The notes beneath the pieces were generated by a model that saw only the letters and a program-made list of their open reading frames with translations, had not been told where the DNA came from and did no database searches. This document shows positions 15,757-24,364 of a DNA stretch of 64,000 bases, piece by piece (within the stretch, counting starts at the first letter, position 1; each line of letters begins with the position of its first letter). This DNA is from Stackebrandtia nassauensis DSM 44728 (lineage in GTDB: Bacteria > Actinomycetota > Actinomycetes > Mycobacteriales > Micromonosporaceae), in assembly GCF_000024545.1 (NCBI RefSeq), contig NC_013947.1, positions 1,550,001-1,614,000 on the forward strand, given 5' to 3'. A program made the position numbers and the translations under genes.

Positions 15757-16825
15757 TGCCCACTCCGGTGGTGACGGCCTCGTCGGCGTTGTGGTCGGTG
15801 GTCGTGTCCGGGGTCGGTGGCGGGGTGTCCTGTCGCGGGGCGCGTTGCGCGGCCACCGTGACCTCCGCGGTCTCGGGTTTGGGAACCGCACCGGTGTAGC
15901 CGTACTTGCTCAGCAGCGGCCGGGTCAGTGTGGACACGATCCGGCGCCGCACCGGCGACAGCTGGTGGGTCCACGCGTCGTCGTAGCTCAACGGCACCCG
16001 CCCGACGGTGAACCGCATCGGGTTGCCCGCCGCCGAGTGGCTGGGCCCCAGGTCGGCGTAGTCGGGGCCGATGTAGCGCAGCTGCGATTCGTCGACCGGG
16101 ATCTCGGCCCATTTCGCCAGCCGCGCCACCACGCCGCGCGGGTCGGTCATGAGCTTCTCGTACCGCACCCGCCGCACCGGGATGTCGCGCCGTTTCAGCA
16201 GACTGAACGCCGCGTTCTGGGCGTTCCACAGCAGCGCCGCCCTCGTCGTCGAGTACCGGGTCATCTGGTCGCCAGTGGACGATTCCGGACGGGTCACCGC
16301 CTTGGCCCACGAGTACGCGACTCCCCGCGCGTCGCGTACCACGTGCAGGACCCGCAGGTCGATGTCCTCGCACCAGCGCAGGCAGTACGCCAGCGAGGCG
16401 TGCTTGGACGAGTCGATGATGACCTTGGCCTTGGAGTCGGCCGCCGCGGCGGCGTAGATCCGCTGGTAGTAGGAGACGTATTCGGACACGAGCGTGTGCT
16501 GCGGCGTCTTGAGTCTGCGCGACGCGAGCGCCGGGATGTGCCGGGTCCGGTCCACTGTGTCGCGCAGCGCCGCGATCCGGTCGAGGTCGACGGCGTCCCA
16601 GCCGCCGAAGGCCGCGGTCCCCACCCGCTGCCAGAACTCGCAGGCCGAGAACGCCGAGCCGCACGCGCACGACTCGTCGTCCCGCACGTCCCGCTCCCAC
16701 ACGTGCGCCACTTCGCCCAGCGGCAGCGCGCCGGGCAACTGACCCAGCAGTCGCTCCAGCAGAGTCGTGCCGCTGCGGCCCAGTCCGCCGATGAACAACA
16801 CCTTGGTTCGTCGCGCGTCCGTCAT
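15749..16825 (-). CDS. PAPS-dependent sulfotransferase
   Basis: 358 residues. The 5'-phosphosulfate loop is GLGRSGTTLLERLL (14-27), and the 3'-phosphate site is VVRDARGVAYSW with the conserved Arg and Ser. VIIDSSKH lies between. These mark the Stf0-like/heparan-type cytosolic sulfotransferase fold. A Pro/Thr-rich tail of about 45 residues follows the fold. First gene of a minus-strand operon with GT2 and PPTase; together with the divergent WecG-type transferase the setting suggests a sulfated surface glycan or lipid. Confidence 0.88.
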   Translation of the reverse strand: MTDARRTKVLFIGGLGRSGTTLLERLLGQLPGALPLGEVAHVWERDVRDDESCACGSAFSACEFWQRVGTAAFGGWDAVDLDRIAALRDTVDRTRHIPALASRRLKTPQHTLVSEYVSYYQRIYAAAAADSKAKVIIDSSKHASLAYCLRWCEDIDLRVLHVVRDARGVAYSWAKAVTRPESSTGDQMTRYSTTRAALLWNAQNAAFSLLKRRDIPVRRVRYEKLMTDPRGVVARLAKWAEIPVDESQLRYIGPDYADLGPSHSAAGNPMRFTVGRVPLSYDDAWTHQLSPVRRRIVSTLTRPLLSKYGYTGAVPKPETAEVTVAAQRAPRQDTPPPTPDTTTDHNADEAVTTGVGND

Positions 16826-16923
16826 CTAATTAACTGCCCCCTGTTGTCGTTACCTGTTTAACCGCCTGAGGTAGGTGTTTGGAAACGCCCTGTGACCATG
16901 AGAGTTGAAAAAACTTTGTTCCC

Positions 16924-17748
16924 ATGCGAGTTTCGGCGTTTCCGCACCGCCGCCAGGCTCGTTGTACCGGTGTGCTGAAGGGGTCACGGCGGGTGGATGT
17001 GGGCGGGATCCGGTTCGACGCGTTGACGTCCGGCGAGGTCATCGACCTCGTGGGCGAGGCGTGGCTTGCCGGACGGGGCGGACGCATCGTCACCCCCAAC
17101 GTCGATATCGTCCGGCAGACGCGCCGGGTGCCCGAGGCCCGCGCCCACGTGCGCGGCGCCGACCTGGTGGTCGCGGACGGGGCGCCGCTGATCTGGGCGT
17201 CGCGTCTGAGTGGACGACCGCTGCCGGAACGGGTCGCGGGCAGCGATCTGGTGTGGAGCCTGTCGCAGGCGGCGGCTGGCCACGGCCGCCGGGTGTTCCT
17301 GCTGGGCGGCGATCCGGTCCGCGACACCGCTGGCCAGGCTGCGGCGCGACTGCGGGAGCGTTACCCGGACCTGACGGTGGCGGGCGCGTGCAGCCCGCCA
17401 ATGGGTTTCGACCGCGACGAGGCCGCGATGCGGTCGCTGGTGGCCGAACTGTGCGAGGCCAAACCCGACATCGTGTTCGTGGGACTGGGTTTCCCGAAAC
17501 AGGAGCGGCTCATCGCCCGGTTGGCGCCGTATCTGCCCGCGGCCTGGTTCCTGGGCTGCGGCGCCGGGATCGACTTCGTCGCGGGAGCTAAACGCCGGGC
17601 CCCGCACTGGATGCGGCGCAGCGGCCTGGAGTGGCTGCACCGGCTGGGCAGCGAGCCACGGCGACTGTTCGTCCGCTATGTACTGCACGACATCCCGGCC
17701 GCGTGCGGGCTGCTGCTGCGCAGCGGCGCGACCCGGCTGCGGCGCTGA
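16924..17748 (+). CDS. WecG/TagA/CpsF-family glycosyltransferase
   Basis: 274 residues. Family marks: VTPNVDIV (56-63), GADLVVADGAPLIWASRL (79-96) with the catalytic Asp, RVFLLGG, and GLGFPKQE. Such enzymes add an N-acetylmannosamine(-uronate) or related sugar to a polyprenyl-linked intermediate in teichoic-acid-like or enterobacterial-type polymers. The start is uncertain: the ATG has no clear ribosome site and a GTG 16 codons later (16972) is possible. Divergent from the sulfotransferase operon. Confidence 0.88.
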   Translation: MRVSAFPHRRQARCTGVLKGSRRVDVGGIRFDALTSGEVIDLVGEAWLAGRGGRIVTPNVDIVRQTRRVPEARAHVRGADLVVADGAPLIWASRLSGRPLPERVAGSDLVWSLSQAAAGHGRRVFLLGGDPVRDTAGQAAARLRERYPDLTVAGACSPPMGFDRDEAAMRSLVAELCEAKPDIVFVGLGFPKQERLIARLAPYLPAAWFLGCGAGIDFVAGAKRRAPHWMRRSGLEWLHRLGSEPRRLFVRYVLHDIPAACGLLLRSGATRLRR

Positions 17749-17778
17749 GGCGCGACAGCCGGGTCACTGGCGACGGTT

Positions 17779-19563
17779 CTACAGTCGTTTGCCGAGGTTG
17801 TGCGGGGTGACGTAGTGCCCGGGATCGTATTCGGCGCGGGTGGTCTCGACGCGGGCGCCGTGAATCACCGGCGGCACCGTGGCCGACACCGGCCAGTCGC
17901 CGTTGACAGTGGGTGCGCCGGTCACGTCGCGCGGTGCGGCGACCGACCAGTGACCGTCGCGCTCGGCGGCCACTCCACGCGGCTCGGGTGTCGGCGTGGG
18001 GGTCGGGGTCGCCGACAGTGGACGCGAATTGCGCAGCGCGGCCCCGTCGCGGTTGTCGTTGCCGCCGTGCGGCAGCCGGGGTTCGCGGCTGAACTCGGCG
18101 CGGCGCACCGTGAACTCCGGTGTGGACGTCGGATTGGAGCGAAGCACCCGGCCGTCGGCGGTGTGGGGTCGCGTCGGTGTCGTTCGCACGCCGGGCCGAT
18201 CGGCTCGGGTGTCACCGATCACGCGCCCGTCGGCGGTGCGGGCCGGTGACGTCAGTGCCCGGTCACCGCGAGCCCCGCCGAACACGCGTCCGTCGGCCGC
18301 CGCTGTGCGCGGTGCCAACGACCGGGCAGGGCCGGTGGTGCGCGGATCGGCCGTGATCGTGCGGGGTGGCACGGTTCGGCCGCTCAACCGGTCGGTGCGG
18401 GGCGCGCCGATTGTCCGCGCGTCGCCGGGCCGCACCACGGGCTGCTGCGGACGGCCGAAGGCGTTGAGACTCTTACCGGGGCGTTCGCCGATGACCGGCC
18501 GCACCAGGCCGGAGGTGTTGGGACGCAACACCGGCCGGGTTGGGCCGAACTTCGGCGTCGTGCGGCTGCCGTACACCGGCCGGGTGACCGACTGGTTGGG
18601 GACGAAGTGGCCGCCGGACGTGACCGGGCCGAACACCGAGCTGGAGGCCGGTGTGGACGGTGGCGGGCCGGAGATGGTGGTGACCGGCGCGGTGGTGACG
18701 GGATTGGCCGGGCCGGTCAGTTCCGGTCCGGTGCTGCCGGAACGAAAGCCGTTGTAGTCCACACTGGTCGAAACGGTCGAGGTCGTCGGCACGTCCCGGC
18801 GCAGATCCGGACCGGGGGAGCTGTGCCCACCGGACCCGATGCTCCCGCCGGAGACGGAGAAGTCGCCCTGGCCGAGCAGCCGGTCACCCGGGGTCGGAAC
18901 CCTGGGCCCCTCATAAGCCTGCGGTGCCTCCAGCTTGGACGCCTGGTCGTAGTAGCCCTTGACGCTGAGCTGCATCTTGTCGCGGGCCTGCTTGTCGTAC
19001 TCCATGTTGACGGCGTGGCGGACGGTCTGCGGATCCATGCCGGGGGTCACGCCCGGGACTTTCAGCAGGTCCGGGCTGGCCGGATCGGCGGCCACCAGGT
19101 CGAGGTACCGCTGCCGGTCCTCGGCCAGCGCGGCCATCTCGGTGTCGGTCTGGCGCACCTGTCCGGCCAGCTCCTTGAGCGTGCTCGGCTGCGCGGCGAT
19201 GCGCAGCGCGCCCGCCTTGCTGCGTTCGCCGAGCTTGATGAGCTGGGTGATGGCGGCGCGCGCCGACTTCCCCTGGAACACCATCATCATGCCGGGCTCG
19301 ACCTGACCGTCCCTGACGGCCTGGTCACCGGCGGCCATGAGTTCGTCGGTGGCCCGCAACAGGGTGGGCTGGTTGACCTTCCCGAAACCGTCGCCCAGAC
19401 CCGTGATGGCGTCGTCGACCGCTTTGATCAGCGCGTCCGCGGCGTCGGCCTGCTCGTCGATGCCGTAGGCGTGGTCGCGGTCGGCTTCGGCGATCTGGCG
19501 GATCTGGTCGAAGACCAGCCCGCCGAACTCGGCCGACGCGTCGAAGTCGATGGGGTTCTTCAT
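17779..19563 (-). CDS. ESX-locus protein: helical N-terminal domain plus long disordered tail
   Basis: 594 residues. Residues about 1-215 are helical and charged without TM segments, recalling PPE/EspK-type N-terminal domains. Residues 230-594 are low in hydrophobics and rich in Pro, Thr, Gly and Arg. The tail holds short spaced repeats built on ADGRV: TADPRTTG, AADGRVFG, TADGRVIG, TADGRVLR. A PTPTPTPEP stretch follows, and the end HYVTPHNLGKRL looks defined. Last gene of a four-gene minus-strand operon headed by a YbaB-like protein. It may be a secreted substrate or structural scaffold; no toxin domain is recognisable. Confidence 0.65.
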   Translation of the reverse strand: MKNPIDFDASAEFGGLVFDQIRQIAEADRDHAYGIDEQADAADALIKAVDDAITGLGDGFGKVNQPTLLRATDELMAAGDQAVRDGQVEPGMMMVFQGKSARAAITQLIKLGERSKAGALRIAAQPSTLKELAGQVRQTDTEMAALAEDRQRYLDLVAADPASPDLLKVPGVTPGMDPQTVRHAVNMEYDKQARDKMQLSVKGYYDQASKLEAPQAYEGPRVPTPGDRLLGQGDFSVSGGSIGSGGHSSPGPDLRRDVPTTSTVSTSVDYNGFRSGSTGPELTGPANPVTTAPVTTISGPPPSTPASSSVFGPVTSGGHFVPNQSVTRPVYGSRTTPKFGPTRPVLRPNTSGLVRPVIGERPGKSLNAFGRPQQPVVRPGDARTIGAPRTDRLSGRTVPPRTITADPRTTGPARSLAPRTAAADGRVFGGARGDRALTSPARTADGRVIGDTRADRPGVRTTPTRPHTADGRVLRSNPTSTPEFTVRRAEFSREPRLPHGGNDNRDGAALRNSRPLSATPTPTPTPEPRGVAAERDGHWSVAAPRDVTGAPTVNGDWPVSATVPPVIHGARVETTRAEYDPGHYVTPHNLGKRL

Positions 19564-19570
19564 ATCCGGT

Positions 19571-19990
19571 TCACGCTCCTTCGGTGTCCGAGTCGGACGG
19601 TCGGCCGCGGCGACGCATCGGCGGCAGGAAGTCGTTGCCGATGCGGGCCAGTTCGGTGGCGGCGATGGAATCCTCGGCGCCCAGCTCGGTCAGCACCCGA
19701 TCGACGAAGTCACCCATCGCCTGGGTGCCCTCCTCGACACTTTGGACGAACTCCAGGGTCTCGGCGATCCGGTCGGCGATGATCTCACCGGCGAGGCGAC
19801 CCGAGTGCGCGTAGTTGACCGAACCGAGGGTCATCTTGACGCCGTTGCGATACGCAGCGGTCGGGTTGCCGTCGGCCTGGGCGTATCCGGTGGCCTGCGC
19901 CTGGCGGATCTGTCGCATCTCGCGGGCGGTGGCGTGCATCAGGTCGACGAACTCGCGCAGCTCGTCCTTGTCGAGACTTATGTCTGTCAT
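19571..19990 (-). CDS. Small helical WXG100-like/ESX-associated protein
   Basis: 139 residues, almost entirely helical and acidic, without W-x-G. Begins MTDISLDKDELREFVDLMHATAREMRQ, and has a mid-protein RNGVKMTLGSVNYAHSGRLA segment. AAGGAG upstream of the chosen ATG; an upstream in-frame extension lacks support. The stop is seven bases from the next gene, so the operon is tight. Size and neighbours suggest a WXG100-superfamily partner of the 594-residue protein; this is inference. Confidence 0.65.
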   Translation of the reverse strand: MTDISLDKDELREFVDLMHATAREMRQIRQAQATGYAQADGNPTAAYRNGVKMTLGSVNYAHSGRLAGEIIADRIAETLEFVQSVEEGTQAMGDFVDRVLTELGAEDSIAATELARIGNDFLPPMRRRGRPSDSDTEGA

Positions 19991-20025
19991 TCTCTTCGGG
20001 CTCCTTGCCAGGCTGAGGGAGGGAA

Positions 20026-21225
20026 TCAAGTACGGTCGCCAATGGACCACGGGGTGGTCCAGTCGCCGCCGTCCTGAGGGGTCGACGCGACGGCCACGGG
20101 GGGATGCTCACCGTTGTCGAGCAGCGATTGGGCGGCCTGACCGGCTCGGTCGACGCTGCCGCGGAAGGCGTTGGACAGGTACCAGACCCGCTTGTAGAGC
20201 ACCTGGACCACGGTGTCCACATCGGCGCCGGAGTACCAGCCCCAGGCGCTGGCCCCGTCCGGGCTGAGGGCGTGCGCCTGGGCGTCGTCGAGCAGGTCGA
20301 CGGCCTGCCGGATCCGGCCGATCCGGGAATCCTGGACCGCCTCCACGACCAGTTCGGCGTCGTCGGCCACGTCGCACAGCAGACCGTCCACGATGCGCCA
20401 CAACCGCTCGCCCTGGTCCCGCAGCCAACCCAGTTCGGTGCCCACCGCCCGGGTGTACCCGGCCGTGGCCTCGGCGTGCCCGGCGAACGCGACCGACGCT
20501 TCGCCGCCGCGCCAGGTCTCGCTCAGCTGGCGGGTCTGCCGCTCCGCCGCCGCGGTGGACTGCGCGACCGTGCTGGCCGCGATCGCCACCAGCTCCGCCC
20601 GGGTCCGCAGCGCGCCCGGGCGCACCTTCTCCAACTCGTTCAGGTACTCGGTGGGGCGCTTGAAATCCAGCCGCCGCGCCCCCGACAGCAACTCCTCGGC
20701 CCGCGTCAGCGTCGACAGGTGCTCGGCGCGCAGCGCCCGCAACCGGGGCCGTCCGGGGGTGTCGGTCTCGAAATTGGGATCCAATGTGGTCGGTACTTCC
20801 CCTTCGGTGTGAACCGCCGCGAAGTCCAGCCGGGGACCGGCCTCGTCCGGCCCGGTCGCCATCACCACCCGCCCCGCGAACCGGCTGTTCAACAGCGGCC
20901 GCAGGTCGTCGTCGCAGACCGTCCGGGCCAGCTCGACGGCGGCGGCGATATCGGCCCGCTCGAAATCGGCGGCGGCCTTGAACAGGCCGGACGCGGTGTG
21001 GCCCAGCCGATCCCGGACCCCCGCCAACTCGGCGACCCGGTTGTCGACGGCGGTGTCCCACCGCTGCCGCACCTGTGCTCCGAACGGCAGCGCGTCGATG
21101 ACGCCCTCCGGAAGCCTCATGTCGGCGATCCAGCCGCGCAGCGCCTCGGCGGTGATCGCCTCGCCCGCCCTTCCCCTCGCGTAGTCCACGAGGGATTCGG
21201 CGTGCAGTGAAAGTTCTTGGTTCAT
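20026..21225 (-). CDS. ESX-associated helical protein of unknown function
   Basis: 399 residues, all-alpha, no TM segment. The N-terminal quarter (SLVDYARGRAGEAITAEAL) is followed by long amphipathic helices; near residues 235-265 TWRGGEASVAFAGHAEATAGY resembles a W-x-G helical hairpin of WXG100-type proteins. GGAGG lies seven bases upstream of the MNQELS start. It follows the YbaB-like gene after one base, so it is coupled to it. Probably a secretion substrate or chaperone-like component of the same system. Confidence 0.65.
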   Translation of the reverse strand: MNQELSLHAESLVDYARGRAGEAITAEALRGWIADMRLPEGVIDALPFGAQVRQRWDTAVDNRVAELAGVRDRLGHTASGLFKAAADFERADIAAAVELARTVCDDDLRPLLNSRFAGRVVMATGPDEAGPRLDFAAVHTEGEVPTTLDPNFETDTPGRPRLRALRAEHLSTLTRAEELLSGARRLDFKRPTEYLNELEKVRPGALRTRAELVAIAASTVAQSTAAAERQTRQLSETWRGGEASVAFAGHAEATAGYTRAVGTELGWLRDQGERLWRIVDGLLCDVADDAELVVEAVQDSRIGRIRQAVDLLDDAQAHALSPDGASAWGWYSGADVDTVVQVLYKRVWYLSNAFRGSVDRAGQAAQSLLDNGEHPPVAVASTPQDGGDWTTPWSIGDRT

Positions 21226-21226
21226 G

Positions 21227-21766
21227 TCAACTCCTCCCACTGCCATCGTTGGTCTGTTCGGCGGCCTGCCGCCGGAAGTCCGCGGTCACCGCCGCGACGG
21301 CGGCGAGCACCTCGACGCGAAGCTCCTGCGCACTGTGCAGGTCGAGACAACCCTTGCGCACGTGGACGTCCATGAAATCGCCCGGCGTCAGCCGCGCGGT
21401 CACCAGACCCCGTCTCGACCGCCCCAACGCGGTGATCTGCTCCAGCGCCGTCTCCATGAGTTCCCGATGCGAGACCACCGGGTCCCGCGCCGCCCCACCG
21501 CCGCTGAAGGTCTCGTCCTCGTCGACGTCGATCTCGGCGACCAGATCGCGCAACATCCGCGCCATGTCCCGCTTCCGCCGCCGCAGCGTCTGGGTGAACA
21601 CATGCGACAGCTGCCTCGACAGCGAGGCCTCGTTGTGCCGCTCCAGCGAGCCCTGCGAGAACTCCACGTGCATCTGACCGCCGCCGGTGAAGGCGACCCG
21701 GACGGTTTCGTCCGGCGACACGACCTTCACCGACATGGTGTTGAGGCGATCAGCGAGTGTCCCCAT
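21227..21766 (-). CDS. YbaB/EbfC-like (EspL-like) protein
   Basis: 179 residues. The N-terminal part, VSPDETVRVAFTGGGQMHVEF then LERHNEASLSRQL, has the short antiparallel-sheet pattern of YbaB/EbfC proteins. The C-terminal half repeats the theme (RRGLVTARLTPGDFMDVHV, then LHSAQELRVEV). In mycobacterial ESX-1 the YbaB-like EspL stabilises secreted substrates; a similar role is inferred. First gene of the minus-strand arm. A paralogue heads the divergent arm and aligns over VSPD-x2-V...L-x-RH-x3-SL-x-RQ. Confidence 0.7.
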   Translation of the reverse strand: MGTLADRLNTMSVKVVSPDETVRVAFTGGGQMHVEFSQGSLERHNEASLSRQLSHVFTQTLRRRKRDMARMLRDLVAEIDVDEDETFSGGGAARDPVVSHRELMETALEQITALGRSRRGLVTARLTPGDFMDVHVRKGCLDLHSAQELRVEVLAAVAAVTADFRRQAAEQTNDGSGRS

Positions 21767-21840
21767 GGGCTCTTTTCCTGTTGGGTGCTTCGAACGAGGA
21801 ACTGACAGAACGGTATTGAGCAATCGGGGGCCGGACCTCA

Positions 21841-21905
21841 CCCGAATGGCCAATTCGGTTTTTTCGCCCCCCGAGCTGCGGCTTTGAGCGAGTTGGCCGT
21901 TCGGG
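21841..21905. promoter_or_regulatory. Long inverted repeat between the two YbaB-like genes
   Basis: Arms of 17 bases, CCCGAATGGCCAATTCG (21841-21857) and CGAGTTGGCCGTTCGGG (21889-21905), match at 15 of 17 positions around a 31-base spacer that contains a T-run. It sits in the middle of the 208-base divergent promoter region. Likely operator for coordinated control of both arms; binding protein unknown. Confidence 0.6.
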
Positions 21906-21974
21906 GGAGGTCGAGGCGATCGCGGCGTCGCACGATCGAAGCCGCAGCCGCGACCGCGGCGGAGAGGAAGTCCA

Positions 21975-22463
21975 ATGGAGACTCATACGGGCTCGGCCGA
22001 CCGGATCGCCGTCACGGCCGTGTCGCCGGACGGCAGCGTCAAGGCACAGCTGGCCGACGGTGACGTCACGATGAACCTGAACAGACGGATGCTGCCGAGG
22101 CACGACGATTTCTCGTTGGCGCGACAGTGCGGGCTCGCGGCGTCGGGAGCACTCGCCGGTGGCGAGCGAGCGCTGGCGATGCGCGCGGCACGCGACAGCG
22201 ACGACGCCACATCCGACCCGGAGTACGGGCGGATGGCCGAACGATTCGAAGACGAGCTCAGCCACATAGTCACGTCCGGCCGAAGTGGACCGGTGACCGT
22301 GACACTGCGGGGCCGCACCAACGCCGAGTTCGCGCTGCGCCCCCGCACCGCCAACTACCTGGGCGCGGAGCAGCTGGCCCGGCATCTCGCCGCGGCGCTG
22401 GCCGAGGCACGCCAAGCGCAGGTGTCTCCCGTGATCGACATATGCACACGGGTCTTCGATTAG
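21975..22463 (+). CDS. YbaB/EbfC-like (EspL-like) protein, divergent paralogue
   Basis: 162 residues. IAVTAVSPDGSVKAQLADGDVTMNL then LPRHDDFSLARQC parallels the minus-strand YbaB-like protein, and the second half again has a beta segment (GPVTVTLRGRTNAEFAL) followed by a helix (LGAEQLARHLAAALAEA). GAGAGGA lies upstream of the ATG. Heads the plus-strand arm, 31 bases before a WXG100-like gene. Role inferred as substrate chaperone or stabiliser. Confidence 0.7.
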   Translation: METHTGSADRIAVTAVSPDGSVKAQLADGDVTMNLNRRMLPRHDDFSLARQCGLAASGALAGGERALAMRAARDSDDATSDPEYGRMAERFEDELSHIVTSGRSGPVTVTLRGRTNAEFALRPRTANYLGAEQLARHLAAALAEARQAQVSPVIDICTRVFD

Positions 22464-22494
22464 CCGACCCGATCCACAGTGAAAGGACAGCTAG

Positions 22495-22965
22495 ATGGGA
22501 AAGAACAGCGACAATCTGGGCGCGGACCTCCACCAGCTTCAGATCGCGGGACGCGCGATGCTCCCCGACGTGGGCCGTAGCTACTCGCAGGCCAGCCGCG
22601 ACCTGCACAACGTCGGTGCCGGTTACGACCCGCGACAACCGGCCATGGGACTCATATTGTCCTTCCGCGACCAGATCCAGGATTATTTCGTGGCAACACA
22701 TCACGCCATGATCAACAACGGCGCCGCCCTGGTGACGATCGCGAAAGAGTACGCCAAGACCGACTGGGGAGCCGCTCAGAAGATGCGGGAGGACTGGGAG
22801 AACCGAATGGCCAGTCCCATACTGAACGAACCGCGACCTCCCATGCCGGAGCCGAAAACGTCGGCCGACGAAACCTACGAGACCACCAGGGAAGTCATGT
22901 TCGAACCAGATCCGAACAGTCCCAGCGGGGTGGTCGAAGTGACGAAGTGGGTGCCGAAGCGATGA
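22495..22965 (+). CDS. WXG100-like putative type VII secretion substrate
   Basis: 156 residues. Helical; DQIQDYFVATHHAMINNGAALVTIAKEYAKTD ends in Y86-x3-D90, the YxxxD/E general secretion signal of ESX substrates, directly followed by WGAA. A Pro-rich C-terminal tail (residues 110-156) follows. AAAGGA lies upstream of the ATG. Overlaps the next gene by ATGA. The motif is short and could occur by chance, but its position after a helical hairpin fits the family. Confidence 0.65.
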   Translation: MGKNSDNLGADLHQLQIAGRAMLPDVGRSYSQASRDLHNVGAGYDPRQPAMGLILSFRDQIQDYFVATHHAMINNGAALVTIAKEYAKTDWGAAQKMREDWENRMASPILNEPRPPMPEPKTSADETYETTREVMFEPDPNSPSGVVEVTKWVPKR

Positions 22966-23897
22966 CCGACATCCCACCGCCGCCGATGCCGGTGTCCACC
23001 GAAGCGGTTCGCGCCAAGGCACAGGAAGTGGTCGACGCCGCCCGCGACGCGATGAAGCGGCAATTCGCTGGAATGGCCAAAGAGGTGGAAAAGCGTCAAC
23101 CAGAACTGCTCGGCGACATACCGCTGCGGTTCGACGCCTTCAACTACGGTCTGCCCGAGAGCATGGACACCATGATCACCAGCGTCGAGTACGCGACCGT
23201 GGAACTGAATCAGGACAACCTGGGCATGGAGCAGGTCAAGGGCGCGGTCGAGGAATGGCAGGGCAACGCCGCCGACGCGTTCTTCGAGAAGTTCACCATG
23301 CCGTTCCCGCAGATCGCCGCCAACCATCTCAACTCCCTGATCGCGCTCAGCACTGCCATCAGGTCGTCCCAGGGCATCATCTACTCCGCTCGGCAAAGCG
23401 TCATCAACATCGGCGATCAGACCATCACCGCGCTGAACGCGATCAAACAGAAGAAGAAGACCAGTTGGCAGGAGAAGCTGCTCATCGTCGCCGGAGTGGT
23501 CGCCGCGGTCGCCGCCGCGGTCATGCCGGTGTACGGGGCGGCGGCCCTCACCGCCGCCAAGCTCGCCAAGGAGGCCGAAAACGTGCACAAGCTGGCGAAG
23601 GCGGCGCTCGTGTTCTCTTTGGGCAGTCAGGCCACGACTCTGTTGCGGGTCGGGACCGAGCAGCCTGTCATCGAAGGAGGCTCGGTTTTCAAGATTCTCG
23701 AGTCGATGGACCGGGCGATCGACAAGACCTGGGACGAGGTCTCGGCGGAATCGACACACCTCGAAAACCTCGTCAAAGGTGACATGTCCAAACTCAACCC
23801 CGAGGCCATGCTGCCGGGATGCGCCACGGTCCTGGCGGAGGCGATCGACGCCGACGACCTCGAAGTGAGCTTCGCCCAGCCCCCGAAAGACGACTGA
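22962..23897 (+). CDS. Larger WXG-motif protein with hydrophobic segment
   Basis: 311 residues. A long helical region contains W99-Q-G101 inside EEWQGNAADAFFEKF, the WXG100 turn, with flanking helices of the right size. Residues about 173-200 (LLIVAGVVAAVAAAVMPV) form a hydrophobic hairpin that may insert in a membrane. The C-terminal 100 residues are soluble. Coupled to the preceding WXG-like gene by ATGA, so the two may form a heterodimer. No toxin domain is recognised at the C-terminus. Confidence 0.7.
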   Translation: MTDIPPPPMPVSTEAVRAKAQEVVDAARDAMKRQFAGMAKEVEKRQPELLGDIPLRFDAFNYGLPESMDTMITSVEYATVELNQDNLGMEQVKGAVEEWQGNAADAFFEKFTMPFPQIAANHLNSLIALSTAIRSSQGIIYSARQSVINIGDQTITALNAIKQKKKTSWQEKLLIVAGVVAAVAAAVMPVYGAAALTAAKLAKEAENVHKLAKAALVFSLGSQATTLLRVGTEQPVIEGGSVFKILESMDRAIDKTWDEVSAESTHLENLVKGDMSKLNPEAMLPGCATVLAEAIDADDLEVSFAQPPKDD

Positions 23898-23924
23898 CCG
23901 CCCCTCAGACCATCATCAGTGGTC

Positions 23925-23958
23925 GCCGGTCCCCGTAGCGCCAGATACGGGGACCGGC
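23925..23958 (+). terminator. Intrinsic terminator
   Basis: Perfect 13-bp stem (GCCGGTCCCCGTA) with an 8-base loop, starting 27 bases after the stop of the 311-residue WXG protein and ended by TT. It divides the plus-strand arm into two transcription units. Confidence 0.75.
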
Positions 23959-24010
23959 TTGTGCACCCACGTATGCGCCCCCGTATGCGCGCGCTTCCTA
24001 CCCTGGCGCC

Positions 24011-24364
24011 ATGACAGCCGTGGACCCACGTGACCCGAACCGAAAACTCGCGATCAACCTGACCCCGGTCGAGCGCACCGCCGGGTTGCTGGGCGAACAG
24101 GCCGAGGCGATCGCGGAACGCACCCGCCTGCTCGTGGTCGACGAGAGCCTCGGCAACTCCTTCGGCAGCCGCGACGTCGACGCCGCCGGGTCCTATCGCA
24201 ACACCGCCGAGGTGTTCGGCGACGTCGCGAAACTTCTGCGCGACGAACTGAACCGCGGCAAGCGAATCCTCACGACCGTCACCGGCGACTACCGCGCCAC
24301 CGACGCCGACAACGCGGCCGCGATCGCGCGGGTGACCGATACCGCCGAAGGCGGTCCACGATGA
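24011..24364 (+). CDS. EspC/DUF2580-like type VII secretion target
   Basis: 117 residues, a two-helix protein. The C-terminal sequence GDYRATDADNAAA contains Y94-x3-D98, the export signal found at this place in EspC-type proteins. No W-x-G. Upstream, CGTATGCGC is repeated 12 bases apart (23970 and 23982) in the promoter region. Overlaps the next gene by ATGA. Probably secreted as a pair with the following protein. Confidence 0.7.
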   Translation: MTAVDPRDPNRKLAINLTPVERTAGLLGEQAEAIAERTRLLVVDESLGNSFGSRDVDAAGSYRNTAEVFGDVAKLLRDELNRGKRILTTVTGDYRATDADNAAAIARVTDTAEGGPR

